From: Paratractidigestivibacter sp003150175
Lineage (GTDB): Bacteria > Actinomycetota > Coriobacteriia > Coriobacteriales > Atopobiaceae
Assembly: GCF_964283195.1 (NCBI RefSeq)
Contig: NZ_CAXYLH010000010.1
Strand: one strand, 5' to 3'
DNA length: 64,000 nucleotides
Shown: piece after piece, positions 41,468 through 50,710 of the stretch
Layout: each line of letters opens with the position of its first letter
How positions within the stretch are numbered: the stretch's first letter is position 1
Made by a program: the position numbers and the translations under genes
The notes under the pieces: model-generated
Database searches by the model: none
What the model saw: the letters and a program-made list of their open reading frames with translations, nothing else
Told to the model about the DNA's origin: nothing

Positions 41468-42163
41468 CTAAAGCTCTACCATGTGAGCGACGATGCGGGC
41501 ACAGTCGCGGGCAGCCTTCTTCTCGAAAGTGTTGTAGTCCACGACCTGGCCCTCGGCACCGGGTTTGTCGCTGATAGCTCGCACGACGACGAAGGGCACG
41601 CCGTTGAGGTAGGCGGCCTGCGCGATGGCGCAACCCTCCATCTCGCAGCACAGGCCGCCGAAGGTCGCAAGGATGCGCTCCTTCTGCTCCGCGGCCGAGA
41701 TGAACTGGTCGCCGGAGACGACGCGGCCCTCGAGGACCTTGATGTCGGGGGCGACGGCGGCGGCAGCGGCGCAGACCGACTCGCGCATGCCGGCGTCGGC
41801 CGGGAAAGCGAGGGTGTCGAGCCCGGGGACCTGGCCGGGGGCGTAGCCAAGCGGCGTCACGTCGAAGTCGTGCATGACGCAGTCGGTGGAGACCACGAGG
41901 TCGCCCACGTCGAGGCGCTCGTCGAGCGAGCCCGCCACACCGGTGTTGATCACGCGCCCCACGCCGAAGCGGTCCACGAGGACCTGCACGCAAATGCCGG
42001 CGTTGACCTTGCCGATGCCGGACTGGACCACGACGACGTCCGCTCCCCCGAGCTTACCCTCGCAGAACTCCATGCCGGCGACCTTCGTCGCGCGAGCGCC
42101 CTCCATGGCCTCCTTGAGGAGCTCGACCTCCGAGGCCATCGCGCCGATGATTCCCGTCTTCAT
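41468..42163 (-). CDS. mtnN: 5'-methylthioadenosine/S-adenosylhomocysteine nucleosidase
   Basis: 231 residues, the usual size. GIIGAMASEVELL near residue 4 carries the catalytic Glu12-type residue, VINTGVAGSLDE is the phosphorylase-fold motif, CEMEGCAIAQAA holds the ribose-binding Glu and VRAISDKPG the catalytic Asp. It hydrolyses MTA and SAH, releasing adenine; the SAH product feeds LuxS, encoded directly upstream on the same strand. ATG 42163 is preceded by AAGGGAAA; a longer frame lacks conservation. Confidence 0.95.
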   Translation of the reverse strand: MKTGIIGAMASEVELLKEAMEGARATKVAGMEFCEGKLGGADVVVVQSGIGKVNAGICVQVLVDRFGVGRVINTGVAGSLDERLDVGDLVVSTDCVMHDFDVTPLGYAPGQVPGLDTLAFPADAGMRESVCAAAAAVAPDIKVLEGRVVSGDQFISAAEQKERILATFGGLCCEMEGCAIAQAAYLNGVPFVVVRAISDKPGAEGQVVDYNTFEKKAARDCARIVAHMVEL

Positions 42164-42295
42164 AGCTGTTTCCCTTCTAGAGTCGCCTGGCTTTACGCCG
42201 TCGGCTTCGCGCAGTCGGTTTCGTGCCGTCGCTGTTCGGCGCATCACTTTATGGTTCTACCCACAAACCTGAACAAGATGCGCCCCCACGCGGCC

Positions 42296-42781
42296 TTACG
42301 CCGGGTAGGTCATGTGCGCGGAGTCGATGCCGTAAAGGGTGTTCTCCAGGTAGCGGCGAGCCCACCAGTGCGCGAGGTTGAGGTCGGCGTCATGCCAGTT
42401 GCCGCACTCGGCGGGCTTGGCTCCGGGGATCTCGCCCTCGAAGTCGCGGGCGAACTCGAAGCAGCGCGTGACCAGCGGCGCCACATCCGCCGGCGTCCAC
42501 TCGCCGAAGAGCACGAGATAGAAGCCCGTGCGGCAGCCCATGGGCCCGAAGTAGACCACGCGGCCGGCCCATTCGGGGTCATTGCGCAGGAAGGTCGCGC
42601 CGAGGTGCTCGAGGGCATGGGCCGCGGCCGTGTCCATGACCGGCTCGCGGTTGGGAGCTGTGAGGCGCAGGTCGAAGGTAGTGATGACGGCCCCGGTCGC
42701 GGGGTCGCGGTCGACGCGGCTCACGTACACTCCCGGCTCGAGCGTGAGGTGGTTCACCGTGAAGCTGGAGATGAGTTCCAT
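42296..42781 (-). CDS. luxS: S-ribosylhomocysteine lyase (autoinducer-2 synthesis)
   Basis: 161 residues. All hallmarks are present: SFTVNHLTLEPGVYVSR at the start, metal ligands in HALEHLGATFLRN, the catalytic Cys in YFGPMGCRTGFYL and the third ligand in AECGNWHDADL. It converts S-ribosylhomocysteine to homocysteine and the AI-2 precursor. ATG 42781 follows GAAAGGAC. Together with mtnN it forms the activated methyl cycle, separated by 132 bp. Confidence 0.96.
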   Translation of the reverse strand: MELISSFTVNHLTLEPGVYVSRVDRDPATGAVITTFDLRLTAPNREPVMDTAAAHALEHLGATFLRNDPEWAGRVVYFGPMGCRTGFYLVLFGEWTPADVAPLVTRCFEFARDFEGEIPGAKPAECGNWHDADLNLAHWWARRYLENTLYGIDSAHMTYPA

Positions 42782-42887
42782 CGTTGTCCTTTCGAAGTTT
42801 GGCATCGGGGAAGAAGCGGGGTCGGATCGGAGACCGAGCCAGGGGTCGGCACGGGGATCGGGCAGGAGGTCGGCTCGGGTCACGGGA

Positions 42888-43652
42888 TCAAAGGGCGCGG
42901 GCGATCCAGGGACGGCCGTGGAGCGCGTGCACGGCACGGTTTCTCGCCCCGGGCATGCCGACGCCGTCGGCCAGGTGCAAAACGACGACGCCGTCCGTCC
43001 CGTAAGCGGTGATGCCGCAGAACAGCACGCCGGTGCGGTACTCGGGGTCGAGGTCGGCGCCGAGCGCCTCCTCGACGCAAGTGCGCGCCTCCTCGGCGAC
43101 GGCGTCGAGGTCCGCGCCCGGAGCGACGGCGAAGGACACCTTGCAGATGCCGGCGTTCGCGGGGTCCAGGTGCGTGAGGGTCGTCTTGTTCAGCACGGAG
43201 TTAGGGATCACGTCGACGTCGCCCGCGCGGCTGCGAAGCGTCGTGGAGCGCCAGGTCACGTCGGTCACCGTGCCCGTCGTGGTGCCGACGGTGACTTTGT
43301 CGCCGGGACGGACGGCGCGGCTGAGCATGAGGCCGAGCCCGCCCACGATGTTCGAGATCGTGTCCTGCAGGCCGAGCGAGATCGCGACCGAGACGACGCC
43401 CAGGGCGGCGATGAGGCCCGAGGGGTCGACGTTGAAGACGGGCCTCAGCACCGAGAGGAACGCGAGCGACCAGATGGCGGTCCTCAGGATATTGATGAAG
43501 ATCGAGGCGTTCGGGACCTCGGAGGCGTCGAGGACCTTGTTCGCCAGGCGCACGACGACGTTCTGGACGATCAAGGCGATCGCCACCGCGACGGCGATGA
43601 CGGCTCCCTTCTGGATGAGCGCCTCGGTTATGTTGATGACCTGCTGGTCCAT
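42888..43652 (-). CDS. MscS family small-conductance mechanosensitive channel
   Basis: 254 residues. Three helices (about 10-32, 50-70, 77-100) lead into the pore segment GLIAALGVVSVAISLGLQDT and the beta domain (AVRPGDKVTVGTTTGTVTDV, WRSTTLRSRAGDVDVIPNSVL), all typical of MscS. It opens on membrane tension to release solutes at osmotic downshift. ATG 43652 has AGAAGGGC upstream. It is transcribed 23 bp after the pcrA stop codon. Confidence 0.93.
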   Translation of the reverse strand: MDQQVINITEALIQKGAVIAVAVAIALIVQNVVVRLANKVLDASEVPNASIFINILRTAIWSLAFLSVLRPVFNVDPSGLIAALGVVSVAISLGLQDTISNIVGGLGLMLSRAVRPGDKVTVGTTTGTVTDVTWRSTTLRSRAGDVDVIPNSVLNKTTLTHLDPANAGICKVSFAVAPGADLDAVAEEARTCVEEALGADLDPEYRTGVLFCGITAYGTDGVVVLHLADGVGMPGARNRAVHALHGRPWIARAL

Positions 43653-43675
43653 GTTTGCCCTTCTTTTGCCGGAGG

Positions 43676-46411
43676 TCAGCTTACCTTGACTAGGGGCGCG
43701 AAGCCCTTGAGGAGCTTCTTGGTCTTGCCCGTGCGCGTGAACTTGACCTCGATGGTGTCTCCGGATGCGGCCACGACCACGCCGGGGCCGAAGGTCTTGT
43801 GAGAGACGCGGTCGCCCTTGGCGAAGTCCGTGGGCTTCTCGTAGGCGCTGGGAGCCGCCGCGGGCGCGGACGTCGGGCGCGAGGTCTCGCTCGCAGAGGC
43901 GTGGCCGCCGACCCGCGTGCGGGAGCCGAACGACGAGCCCGCGCCGGAGCCCACAGCGGAGCTGGAGCTGAACTCGCGCCAGGTCTTTGCTCCCGAAGCG
44001 GAGCCCGAGCGCTGCGGGGAGCCGCCCGTGGAGCGCGTGCGCGAGCCGAAGACGTTGCCGCCGTAGACGGACGACCCGCGGCCGCTGCCGAAGGTACCGT
44101 GGCGGTCGCCGCGCTTCTCCCAGCCCACACCGGTCATGCCGAGCGAGCCCACGCCCTCGCGCTCGCAGTCCTCCTCGGGGATCTCGCGCACGAAGCGGCT
44201 CGGCGGGTTGGCCTGCGTGGAGCCGAAGGTGCGGCGCGTGGCGGCATAGGTGAGGTAGAGCTTCTTGCGCGCGCGGGTGATGGCGACGTACGCCAGGCGC
44301 CGCTCCTCCTCGAGCTTGGCCGGATCGGAGTCGCCGAAGGTCGTGTGGGGGAAGATCCCTTCCTCCATGCCGGCGACGAAGACGACCGGGAACTCGAGGC
44401 CCTTGGCCGCGTGGACCGTCATCATCGTGACGGCGCTCGTCTGGCCCGCGAGCGAGTCGAGGTCGCTGCGCAGCGCGAGCCACTCGAGGAAGGCCGGGAG
44501 CTTCTCGGCCGCGACGGGCGGGAGCGCGGGGTCGGTCGCAGGGGCGGGGGCCGCGGGGACCGGCGCGCCGGCGGCGGCATCCGTGCCGGCGGCGCCCGCG
44601 CCGGGAGTGCCCTCCCCGCCCGCGGCGTCCAGGGCGCCCGCCGCGCGGAGCTGCTCGAGCGACTCGAGCGTGGAGGTAACGTCGTCGTGGGTCTCGTCGA
44701 ACTCGGCGGCGACGCCCATGAATTCCTTGATGTTCTCGATGCGGCCGTCCGCCTCGTCGGAATGCTCGGCCTCGAGCGCGCGGATGAGGCCCGCCTTGGT
44801 CACGATGGCGTCGACCACCTGCGCGAGCTCGCCCGAGACGCGGCGGCCCGACTCGATGACGTCGCAGAACTCGCCGAGCGCCTTGCGCACCTTCGGCGAG
44901 AAGAGCCCCGCCTCGCAGATGCCCTGCTGGCAGGCGGCGTAAAAGCTCACGCCCTCGTCGGCGGCGAGCTGCTGGAGCTTGGCCACCGACGTCGAGCCGA
45001 TGCCGCGGCGCGGGGTGTTGATCACGCGCTGGGCCGACACGTCGTCGTTGGGGTTGCACACGGCCTTGAGGTAGGCTGTCACGTCGCGGACCTCGGCGCG
45101 GTCGAAGAACCTCGTGCCGCCCACGATCTTGTACGGGACGCCCGCACGCAGCAGCATATCCTCGAGGATGCGGGACTGCGAGTTCATGCGGTAGAACACC
45201 GCGAAGTCGTCGTAGCTCGTGCCCGCGTCGTGCAGGCGCTCGATCTCGGCCCCGATCCAGCGGCCCTCGTCGCGCTCGTCGGAGGCCTGGAAGAGCTTGA
45301 TCTTCTCGCCGTCGCCCGCGTCGGTAAAGAGGCGCTTGGCCTTGCGGCGCGAGTTGTGCGCGACCACGGCGTTCGCCGCGTTGAGAATGTGGCCGGTCGA
45401 GCGGTAGTTCTGCTCCAGGCGCACGGTCTTCGCGTCGGGGTAGTCCTTCTCGAAATCGAGGATGTTCTGGATGTCCGCGCCACGCCAGGAGTAGATGGAC
45501 TGGTCGTCGTCGCCCACGACCATGAGGTTGCGGTACTTGGCAGCGAGCAGGTTCGTGATGGCGTACTGGACGTGGTTGGTGTCCTGGTACTCGTCGACGC
45601 TGATGTGCTGGAAGCGGTCCTGGTACTTCTCGAGCACGTCGGGGTGCTTGGACAGCAGCTCGAGCGCCTTGAGCAGGAGGTCGTCGAAGTCCATGGCGTT
45701 GGCCTTGGCAAGGCGCACGTCGAGGGCGCGGTAGACGCGCCCGGCCACGCGGTCGGCAGGGTTCTGAGAGCTCTCGAGCTCGGCCGCGGACTGCATGGCG
45801 TTCTTGGCGGAGCTGATCTTCGAGCGGACGGCGCGGATGGGGAACTGCTTCTGGTCGATGCGCAGGTCGCTCATGATGGACTTGACCATGCGGTTCGAGT
45901 CGTCGTCGTCGTAGATGGTGAAGTTGCTCGTGTACCCGATGGCCTCGGCGTCCTCGCGCAGCATGCGCACGCACATGGCGTGGAAGGTGCAGACCCACAT
46001 GCCGCGGGTGCCGTCGGGCAGGATGGCGCCCAGGCGCTCGCGCATCTCGGCCGCGGCTTTGTTCGTGAAGGTGATGGCGAGGACCTGCCAGGGGCGCACG
46101 CCCTCGTCGGCGATCATGTGGGCGATGCGCATGGTGAGGACGCGGGTCTTGCCGGAGCCTGCGCCCGCCAGGACCAGCAGGGGCCCGCGCGTGGTCTCGA
46201 CCGCCTCACGCTGGGCGGGATTCAGGCCGTCGAGGTCGATGTTCGCGCGCGGCGCGGCCGGGGCTCCCCACATGGGCGTCGGCTCCGCCATCGTGGCGGC
46301 GGGCGCCACGGCGACGGCCCCCTCCCCCGCCTCGGGAGGCAGGTAGGAGTCGTAGCCAGCAGGCTCCTCCTCGTCGGAGGGTGCGAAGAATGTGAGCTGA
46401 TCGTCGTTCAT
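43676..46411 (-). CDS. pcrA: ATP-dependent DNA helicase PcrA/UvrD
   Basis: 911 residues, longer than the usual 730-780 because of a 55-residue N-terminus, a Pro/Ala/Gly-rich linker (about residues 595-635) and a Ser/Gly-rich C-terminal region. Superfamily 1A motifs are in order: AGAGSGKTRVL (Walker A), ITFTNKAAAEMRERL, VDEYQDTNHVQY, VGDDDQSIYSWRGA, EQNYRST, VTMMTVHAAKGLEF and VAITRARKKLYLT. The last 50 residues (KGDRVSHKTFGPGVVV) are the PcrA Tudor-like domain that contacts RNA polymerase. It unwinds DNA in repair and replication-transcription conflicts. Confidence 0.96.
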   Translation of the reverse strand: MNDDQLTFFAPSDEEEPAGYDSYLPPEAGEGAVAVAPAATMAEPTPMWGAPAAPRANIDLDGLNPAQREAVETTRGPLLVLAGAGSGKTRVLTMRIAHMIADEGVRPWQVLAITFTNKAAAEMRERLGAILPDGTRGMWVCTFHAMCVRMLREDAEAIGYTSNFTIYDDDDSNRMVKSIMSDLRIDQKQFPIRAVRSKISSAKNAMQSAAELESSQNPADRVAGRVYRALDVRLAKANAMDFDDLLLKALELLSKHPDVLEKYQDRFQHISVDEYQDTNHVQYAITNLLAAKYRNLMVVGDDDQSIYSWRGADIQNILDFEKDYPDAKTVRLEQNYRSTGHILNAANAVVAHNSRRKAKRLFTDAGDGEKIKLFQASDERDEGRWIGAEIERLHDAGTSYDDFAVFYRMNSQSRILEDMLLRAGVPYKIVGGTRFFDRAEVRDVTAYLKAVCNPNDDVSAQRVINTPRRGIGSTSVAKLQQLAADEGVSFYAACQQGICEAGLFSPKVRKALGEFCDVIESGRRVSGELAQVVDAIVTKAGLIRALEAEHSDEADGRIENIKEFMGVAAEFDETHDDVTSTLESLEQLRAAGALDAAGGEGTPGAGAAGTDAAAGAPVPAAPAPATDPALPPVAAEKLPAFLEWLALRSDLDSLAGQTSAVTMMTVHAAKGLEFPVVFVAGMEEGIFPHTTFGDSDPAKLEEERRLAYVAITRARKKLYLTYAATRRTFGSTQANPPSRFVREIPEEDCEREGVGSLGMTGVGWEKRGDRHGTFGSGRGSSVYGGNVFGSRTRSTGGSPQRSGSASGAKTWREFSSSSAVGSGAGSSFGSRTRVGGHASASETSRPTSAPAAAPSAYEKPTDFAKGDRVSHKTFGPGVVVAASGDTIEVKFTRTGKTKKLLKGFAPLVKVS

Positions 46412-46785
46412 GCGCTGCGGTTCCTCTCGATAGCTTTAGCGACTTAAGAGTGTAACCGCCCCGCGGGACAACAATTGCCCGCCCAGCGAATCCCCACCAT
46501 CATTCGGCGGCGGTCGTTCACCTTCATTCGGCGACAGTCATTGCGTGCAGCTTTCTGGGACACCCTCGTCCCGGCGCATCTATCGGCCGCCGTCATTTGG
46601 CAGCAGCAGGTGGGAGCAGCGTTATTGCCGCACTTGCCGGCTAGTTAGAGAGGAGATGCAGAAAAGCGCCCGCCTCCACGGGCAGTGGCCACGGACCTTC
46701 GGCCGACTCGCTACGCTCGCCCTCCGCTCCGAGCTCGGCCACGGACCTTCGGCCGACTCGGGCCGCGCGCCCTCCCCCACGCCTC
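46412..46785. other. Intergenic region with a repeat unit and a local duplication
   Basis: 374 bp without a credible gene. It contains a forward GGTGACAGTCATTG-family unit at 46530-46565 and a 24-bp direct repeat starting GGCCACGGACCTTCGGCCGA at 46686-46709 and 46737-46760. The pcrA promoter must lie at its left end. Confidence 0.6.
46530..46565 (+). repeat. Dispersed GGTGACAGTCATTG-family unit
   Basis: GGCGACAGTCATTGCGTGCA then GCTTTCTGGGACACCC. It is the sixth window copy of the element and nearest in sequence to that at 26152. Confidence 0.8.
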
Positions 46786-47232
46786 CTACAGCTTGGAGAG
46801 AAGTGCCTCGCATCCCGCGAGCACATCCGCGTACGTCGCGTCGAAGTCGCCCGTGTACCACGGGTCGGCGACGTCGCGCGGCGAGTCGGTCCAGTCGAGC
46901 AGGCGGCTCACCTTGTGATCGGGGTCGCCATGGAGGATATGCTCGAGTCCATAGGCGTTCTCCGCGTCCATGTACACGATGCGGTCCCAGTCGCCGTACT
47001 CGGCGCGCGTGATCTGGCGGGCGCGGTGGCGCCTCACAGGGATGCCGACCTCGCGGAGCTTAGCCACCGTGCCGTGATGCGGCGGGTTGCCGATCTCCTC
47101 GCGGCTCGTGGCGGCCGAGTCGACGACGAACTCGTCCGCGCGCCCAGCGCGGCGCGCGAGCTCCTCGAAGACGAACTGCGCCATCGTCGAGCGGCAGATG
47201 TTGCCGTGGCATATGAATAAGATGCGCGTCAT
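46786..47232 (-). CDS. Low molecular weight protein-tyrosine phosphatase
   Basis: 148 residues. The phosphate loop ILFICHGNICRSTMAQF (residues 4-20) carries the CX5RS signature, and the general acid Asp is in DPWYTGDF near residue 118. It dephosphorylates phosphotyrosine proteins in the cytoplasm, for example BY-kinase systems or arginine/tyrosine phosphate signalling. The start ATG 47232 (MTRILFICHG) begins the conserved fold; the extension to 47409 is not conserved. Confidence 0.94.
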   Translation of the reverse strand: MTRILFICHGNICRSTMAQFVFEELARRAGRADEFVVDSAATSREEIGNPPHHGTVAKLREVGIPVRRHRARQITRAEYGDWDRIVYMDAENAYGLEHILHGDPDHKVSRLLDWTDSPRDVADPWYTGDFDATYADVLAGCEALLSKL

Positions 47233-47706
47233 TCTTGCTAGACCCCTGGCCTGCGGTTTTATTGATGTCATTGAGGCTATTTTACTGGTTTGCGAATGTC
47301 GCAGAGTCCGGATGGGACAATGGGGTCTCTTGCCGCCCGTTAAAGCCGAGCCGCTCCGCGCAGCGATGCAAAGAAAAGCAGAGTTGTTGGTCCTTTTGCA
47401 AAGAATCATCGAGTTCTTGAGGCTCGCAGGGCCAACAACTCGGCATATTTTTGCAAAAGAACCAACAACTCGGGTTTTCTTCGCAACTGGACCAACAACT
47501 CGGGTTTTCTTCGCAACTGGACCAACAACTCAACGATTCTTTGCAAGTAGGCCAACAACTCAACGACTCTTCGCATGGGCTTCGCCATGTCCACATCCGA
47601 CCCGCCGTTAAGTACCCGCGCGAAACTGCAATCTAAGGTTGGTAGACCCTCTCCCCGGCGGCGCCCGAGAATGATATCGTCAACCAACCGCGGCGGAAGG
47701 AGCACC
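47233..47706. other. Intergenic region dominated by a 30-bp-period array
   Basis: 474 bp with the tandem array at 47362-47580 and leader regions at each end. No gene is supported: the minus-strand frames that stay open here only reflect the 30-bp period. Confidence 0.7.
47362..47580. repeat. Palindromic array of 30-bp repeats
   Basis: Five direct units start at 47431, 47461, 47491, 47521 and 47551, each with (G/A)CCAACAACTC and TTCTTCGCAA or TTCTTTGCAA. Two inverted units precede them (GAGTTGTTGGTCC at 47381-47393 and GAGTTCTTG at 47411-47419). The middle units are nearly identical. Confidence 0.85.
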
Positions 47707-48012
47707 ATGAACCTCGGAAACAACCTGTACCAAGCTCGAAGGAAGACCGGTTACTCGCAGGAGGAGGTCGCCGCGAAGATCGGGGTGAGCAGGCAGACCA
47801 TTTCCAAGTGGGAAACGAATGAGACCATCCCCGACATCTTCCAGTCAAAGAAAATGGCGCTCATGTACGGGATCGCCCTCGACGACCCGATCGCCTACGA
47901 CGCTGAGGTCGAGGAGATCCAGGACGCGATCGACAAGTTCAGCGAGCAGGACGCCTTCCTCGTGCTGAAGGACATCCTGTATAGGATTTGGCAGGTTCGG
48001 AAGAAAAAATAG
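47707..48012 (+). CDS. XRE family helix-turn-helix regulator
   Basis: 101 residues. The N-terminal HTH is textbook (LYQARRKTGYSQEEVAAKIG, then VSRQTISKWETNETIPD). The C-terminal part (about 65-101) is an acidic then basic helix, possibly for dimerisation. ATG 47707 follows GGAAGGAGC at ideal spacing; the longer frame to 47575 reads into the repeat region. No partner gene is evident. GGTTGGT/ACCAACC copies at 47637-47643 and 47683-47689 could be its operator. Confidence 0.88.
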   Translation: MNLGNNLYQARRKTGYSQEEVAAKIGVSRQTISKWETNETIPDIFQSKKMALMYGIALDDPIAYDAEVEEIQDAIDKFSEQDAFLVLKDILYRIWQVRKKK

Positions 48013-48123
48013 GGCTTGGTCGCGAGGGACGCCTGAGATAGCTCCGCAAAGAGAAGGTCGGAGCCCATGTTCCGGGGGACATAGGCTCGGCGGCAAGAAA
48101 CCCACCGACACGTGCGACGCGCG

Positions 48124-50710
48124 CTAGCCCAGCCACTCCCCGAGCACGTCGTTCAGCTTGTTCATGTCGAGCGGCTTGGCCACGTGCTCGTTCATGCCGG
48201 CGTTCTTGGCAAGCTGCACGTCTTCGGCGAACGCGTTCGCCGTCATGGCAACGATCGGCAGCTTCCCGCGCTCGCCCGGCATCGCCCTGATGGCCGCAGT
48301 GGCCTCGTAGCCGTTCATCAGCGGCATCTGAATGTCCATGAAAACGAGGTCGTAGTAGCCATCCGGGGCGTTCTCCACCTTCTCGACCGCTTCCTTACCG
48401 TTCTCGGCAGTCTCGACGTCGGCGCCCGGCATCTCCCAGTCCAGGATCACGGCGAAGTAGTCGTCGCCCGCATCGTGCCGTGCGCAGCAGCGCCGCACGG
48501 CCTCCTCCCCCGAGAGCACCCATTCACCGTCGATCCCGATCTCGCGCAGGGTGCCGGTCGTGCTCTCGCAGCATGTGCGGTCGTCGTCCACAACGAGCAC
48601 CGGCAGATCCACGAGCTCCCGCTCCTGCCCGAGCTCGTTCTCCTGGAGCTTGAGGAAGATCGTCACCGTGATCTTCGTGCCCTGGTCCGGCGCGCTCTCG
48701 ACCTCGATAGAGCCGTTCATGAGGTTCACGATGTTCCTGGTGATAGCCATGCCGAGGCCCGTGCCCGGCACCTTGGTCGTCCGGTGGCCGTCCGCACGGC
48801 TGAACGGCTCGAACATGACCTTCTGGAACTCCGGGGTCATGCCGATGCCGTCGTCTTGGATCGTGAACTCGTAGCAGCCGAGCTCCGAGAACCCGTTGGG
48901 CTTCTCCTCGATCGAGAACGTGATGTGGCCGCCGTCGGGCGTGTACTTGATGGCGTTGCTCATGAGGTTCACGAACACCTGCTGGATCCTCAGGCTGTCG
49001 CCGCAGACAGCCTCGTGCTCGATGTGGTTGACGTGCACCTCGAAGTCGTGCCCGCGCGCGTCGATGCCTGGCCTCGTGAGCGTGAGCAGGTTGTCGACCA
49101 GCTCGGGCAGGCTGAAGTCCTCCTCTGCCAGCGTGATCTTCCCGCTCTCGATGCGGGCCATGTCCAGCACCTCGTTGATGAGGCCGAGCAGGTGGCGACT
49201 GGACTTCGTGATCTTTCCCAGGCACTCGACGACCTTGGCCTGGCTGTCGATGTTCGCCCCCGCGATCGCCGTGAGGCCGATGATCGCGTTCATCGGCGTG
49301 CAGATGTCGTGCGACATGTTTGAGAGGAACTCGGTCTTCGCTCGGTTCGCGTTCTCCGCGGCGCGGTAGGCCTCCTTGAACGCATGGCGCGACTCGATCT
49401 CGGCTTTCTTCTCTTGCGAGACATCCATCGACGCTTGGAGCGCCTTCACGAGCCGGCCGCCCTCCCACTCCAGCGGGATGAAGGAGGCGATCTTGTACGT
49501 GTCCTCGCCGAGCGTGCAGTACTCGAACTTGTAGATCTGGTCCTCGCCCGTCAGGTGCGCGCGGATAGCATCCACCGAGGTCATGGCCTCGAGCGAGTCC
49601 AGAGGCTCCAGCGTCTTGTACTTGCGCACCACCTGCGCGACGAAGTCGTGGTAGGCGCCCGTCGGCTTGTAAACCGGCTCGCCCTGGAGGCTGTAGAACT
49701 CGTAGCGATCGCGCTCAAGGTCGAGCACGACGAAGCGGTCGACCAGGCGCACCATACTCTGGATCAAGAGGCCCATCGACGCGTTGTCCGAGGCCACCCG
49801 CTGCTGCCGGGCGAGCTCCTCCTTGGCCTCCGTGATGTCCCGCAAGAAGATCATGGCGTACTCGGAGTCGTCGATCTCGCCCCGCATGATGACGTTGCGG
49901 ATCCAGCGCACCTCTCCGTCGAGGATGATCCGGCACTCCAGCGAAAGCTCAGTCTTCAGGCCCTTGAGCTTCTTTGCCATGTAGGTGCGGTCGTAGAAGT
50001 CCGTGACGGCCTGCCGGTCGCCCTCGACCACGTAACGGTTCACGAGGTGGTGAACGAGCTCGTCCCAGGTGCCGCTCCGCTCGAACACCGTCATGAGCGA
50101 GGGCTCCACTTTGAAGATGTCGAAGGTGTTCTCCTCGAGGTTCACGTAGTACTCGCAGAGGTTCGCGTCGGTGAAGGCGCGGTGGAACGCGGCGGAGCGT
50201 TGCGCCTGCATCTGCGCCTTCTTGCTCTCGTCGCAGTCGAAGAGTACCACAGCGCGGCGCTGATCGCCTCGTTTATCAGCGAAAGGTTCTCGTGCTCCCA
50301 GGTCAGGTGCACCGACATGACCCAGATAGGCTTGCCCAGCGCGTCCGTCGCGTCCTTCTTGCATAGCTCGGCGTTCACCGGGGAGCCGTCGGAGGTGAGG
50401 ACCCGGCCCTCACCGCGGCCGCTGATCCACGGGAAGCGGCCCGGCTCCAAAAAAGAGGCGCCCTCGCCGTAGAACATGTTCCACAGCGAGCCGCCCGTCA
50501 GCACCATGAAGGAATCGAGGGTGTAGCCCAGGCCGCGCAGCAGCGGCTCGCTCACCGAAAGAATGGTCAGGTCGGGGTCGTAATACCCCGCGACCGTCCC
50601 CACGCAGCCGTTGTCCAGGACGGTGTCCGGATGGCCCGGAGCGCCGACTCCCCCAGAAGCGCCTGGTCGGGCGACCGGATCAGATCGTTGCTGTTGTCGA
50701 CAAAAGCCAT
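48124..50710 (-). pseudogene. PAS hybrid sensor histidine kinase/response regulator, frameshifted
   Basis: The coding signal begins at ATG 50710 (MAFVDNSND), shifts frame near 50622-50650, continues through a PAS domain (GCVGTVAGYYDPDLTILSVS) in a second frame, and shifts again near 50245-50265 into the frame that runs to 48124. The last part has further PAS-like sequence, a HisKA region (SNMSHDICTPMNAIIG, with Cys where Arg is usual), N box, G1 (QDDGIGM) and G2 motifs, then a receiver. The receiver joins the start of one domain (VLVVDDDRTCCES ... DWEMPG) directly to the end of another (VETAENGKEAV ... MDIQMPLMNGYEATAAIR), so about one receiver is missing. Two frameshifts plus the deletion argue for a pseudogene rather than sequencing error. 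Confidence 0.82.

Noticed and set aside
42888..45998. 1036-residue minus-strand frame fused to the MscS protein
   Set aside because: Only the last 254 residues are the MscS gene; the rest is an alternative frame of pcrA.
46622..46861. Plausible 79-residue minus-strand ORF in the spacer after pcrA
   Set aside because: It only spans the 24-bp direct repeat and has no ribosome-binding site or motif.
47362..47580. CRISPR array
   Set aside because: Repeats are contiguous at 30 bp with no unique spacers, and no cas gene is present; the same holds for the 33- and 40-bp arrays.
47282..47723. Minus-strand decapeptide-repeat ORFs (for example CEENPSCWSS units)
   Set aside because: They arise because the DNA period of 30 bp is a multiple of three; several frames are open at once and no start signal supports them.
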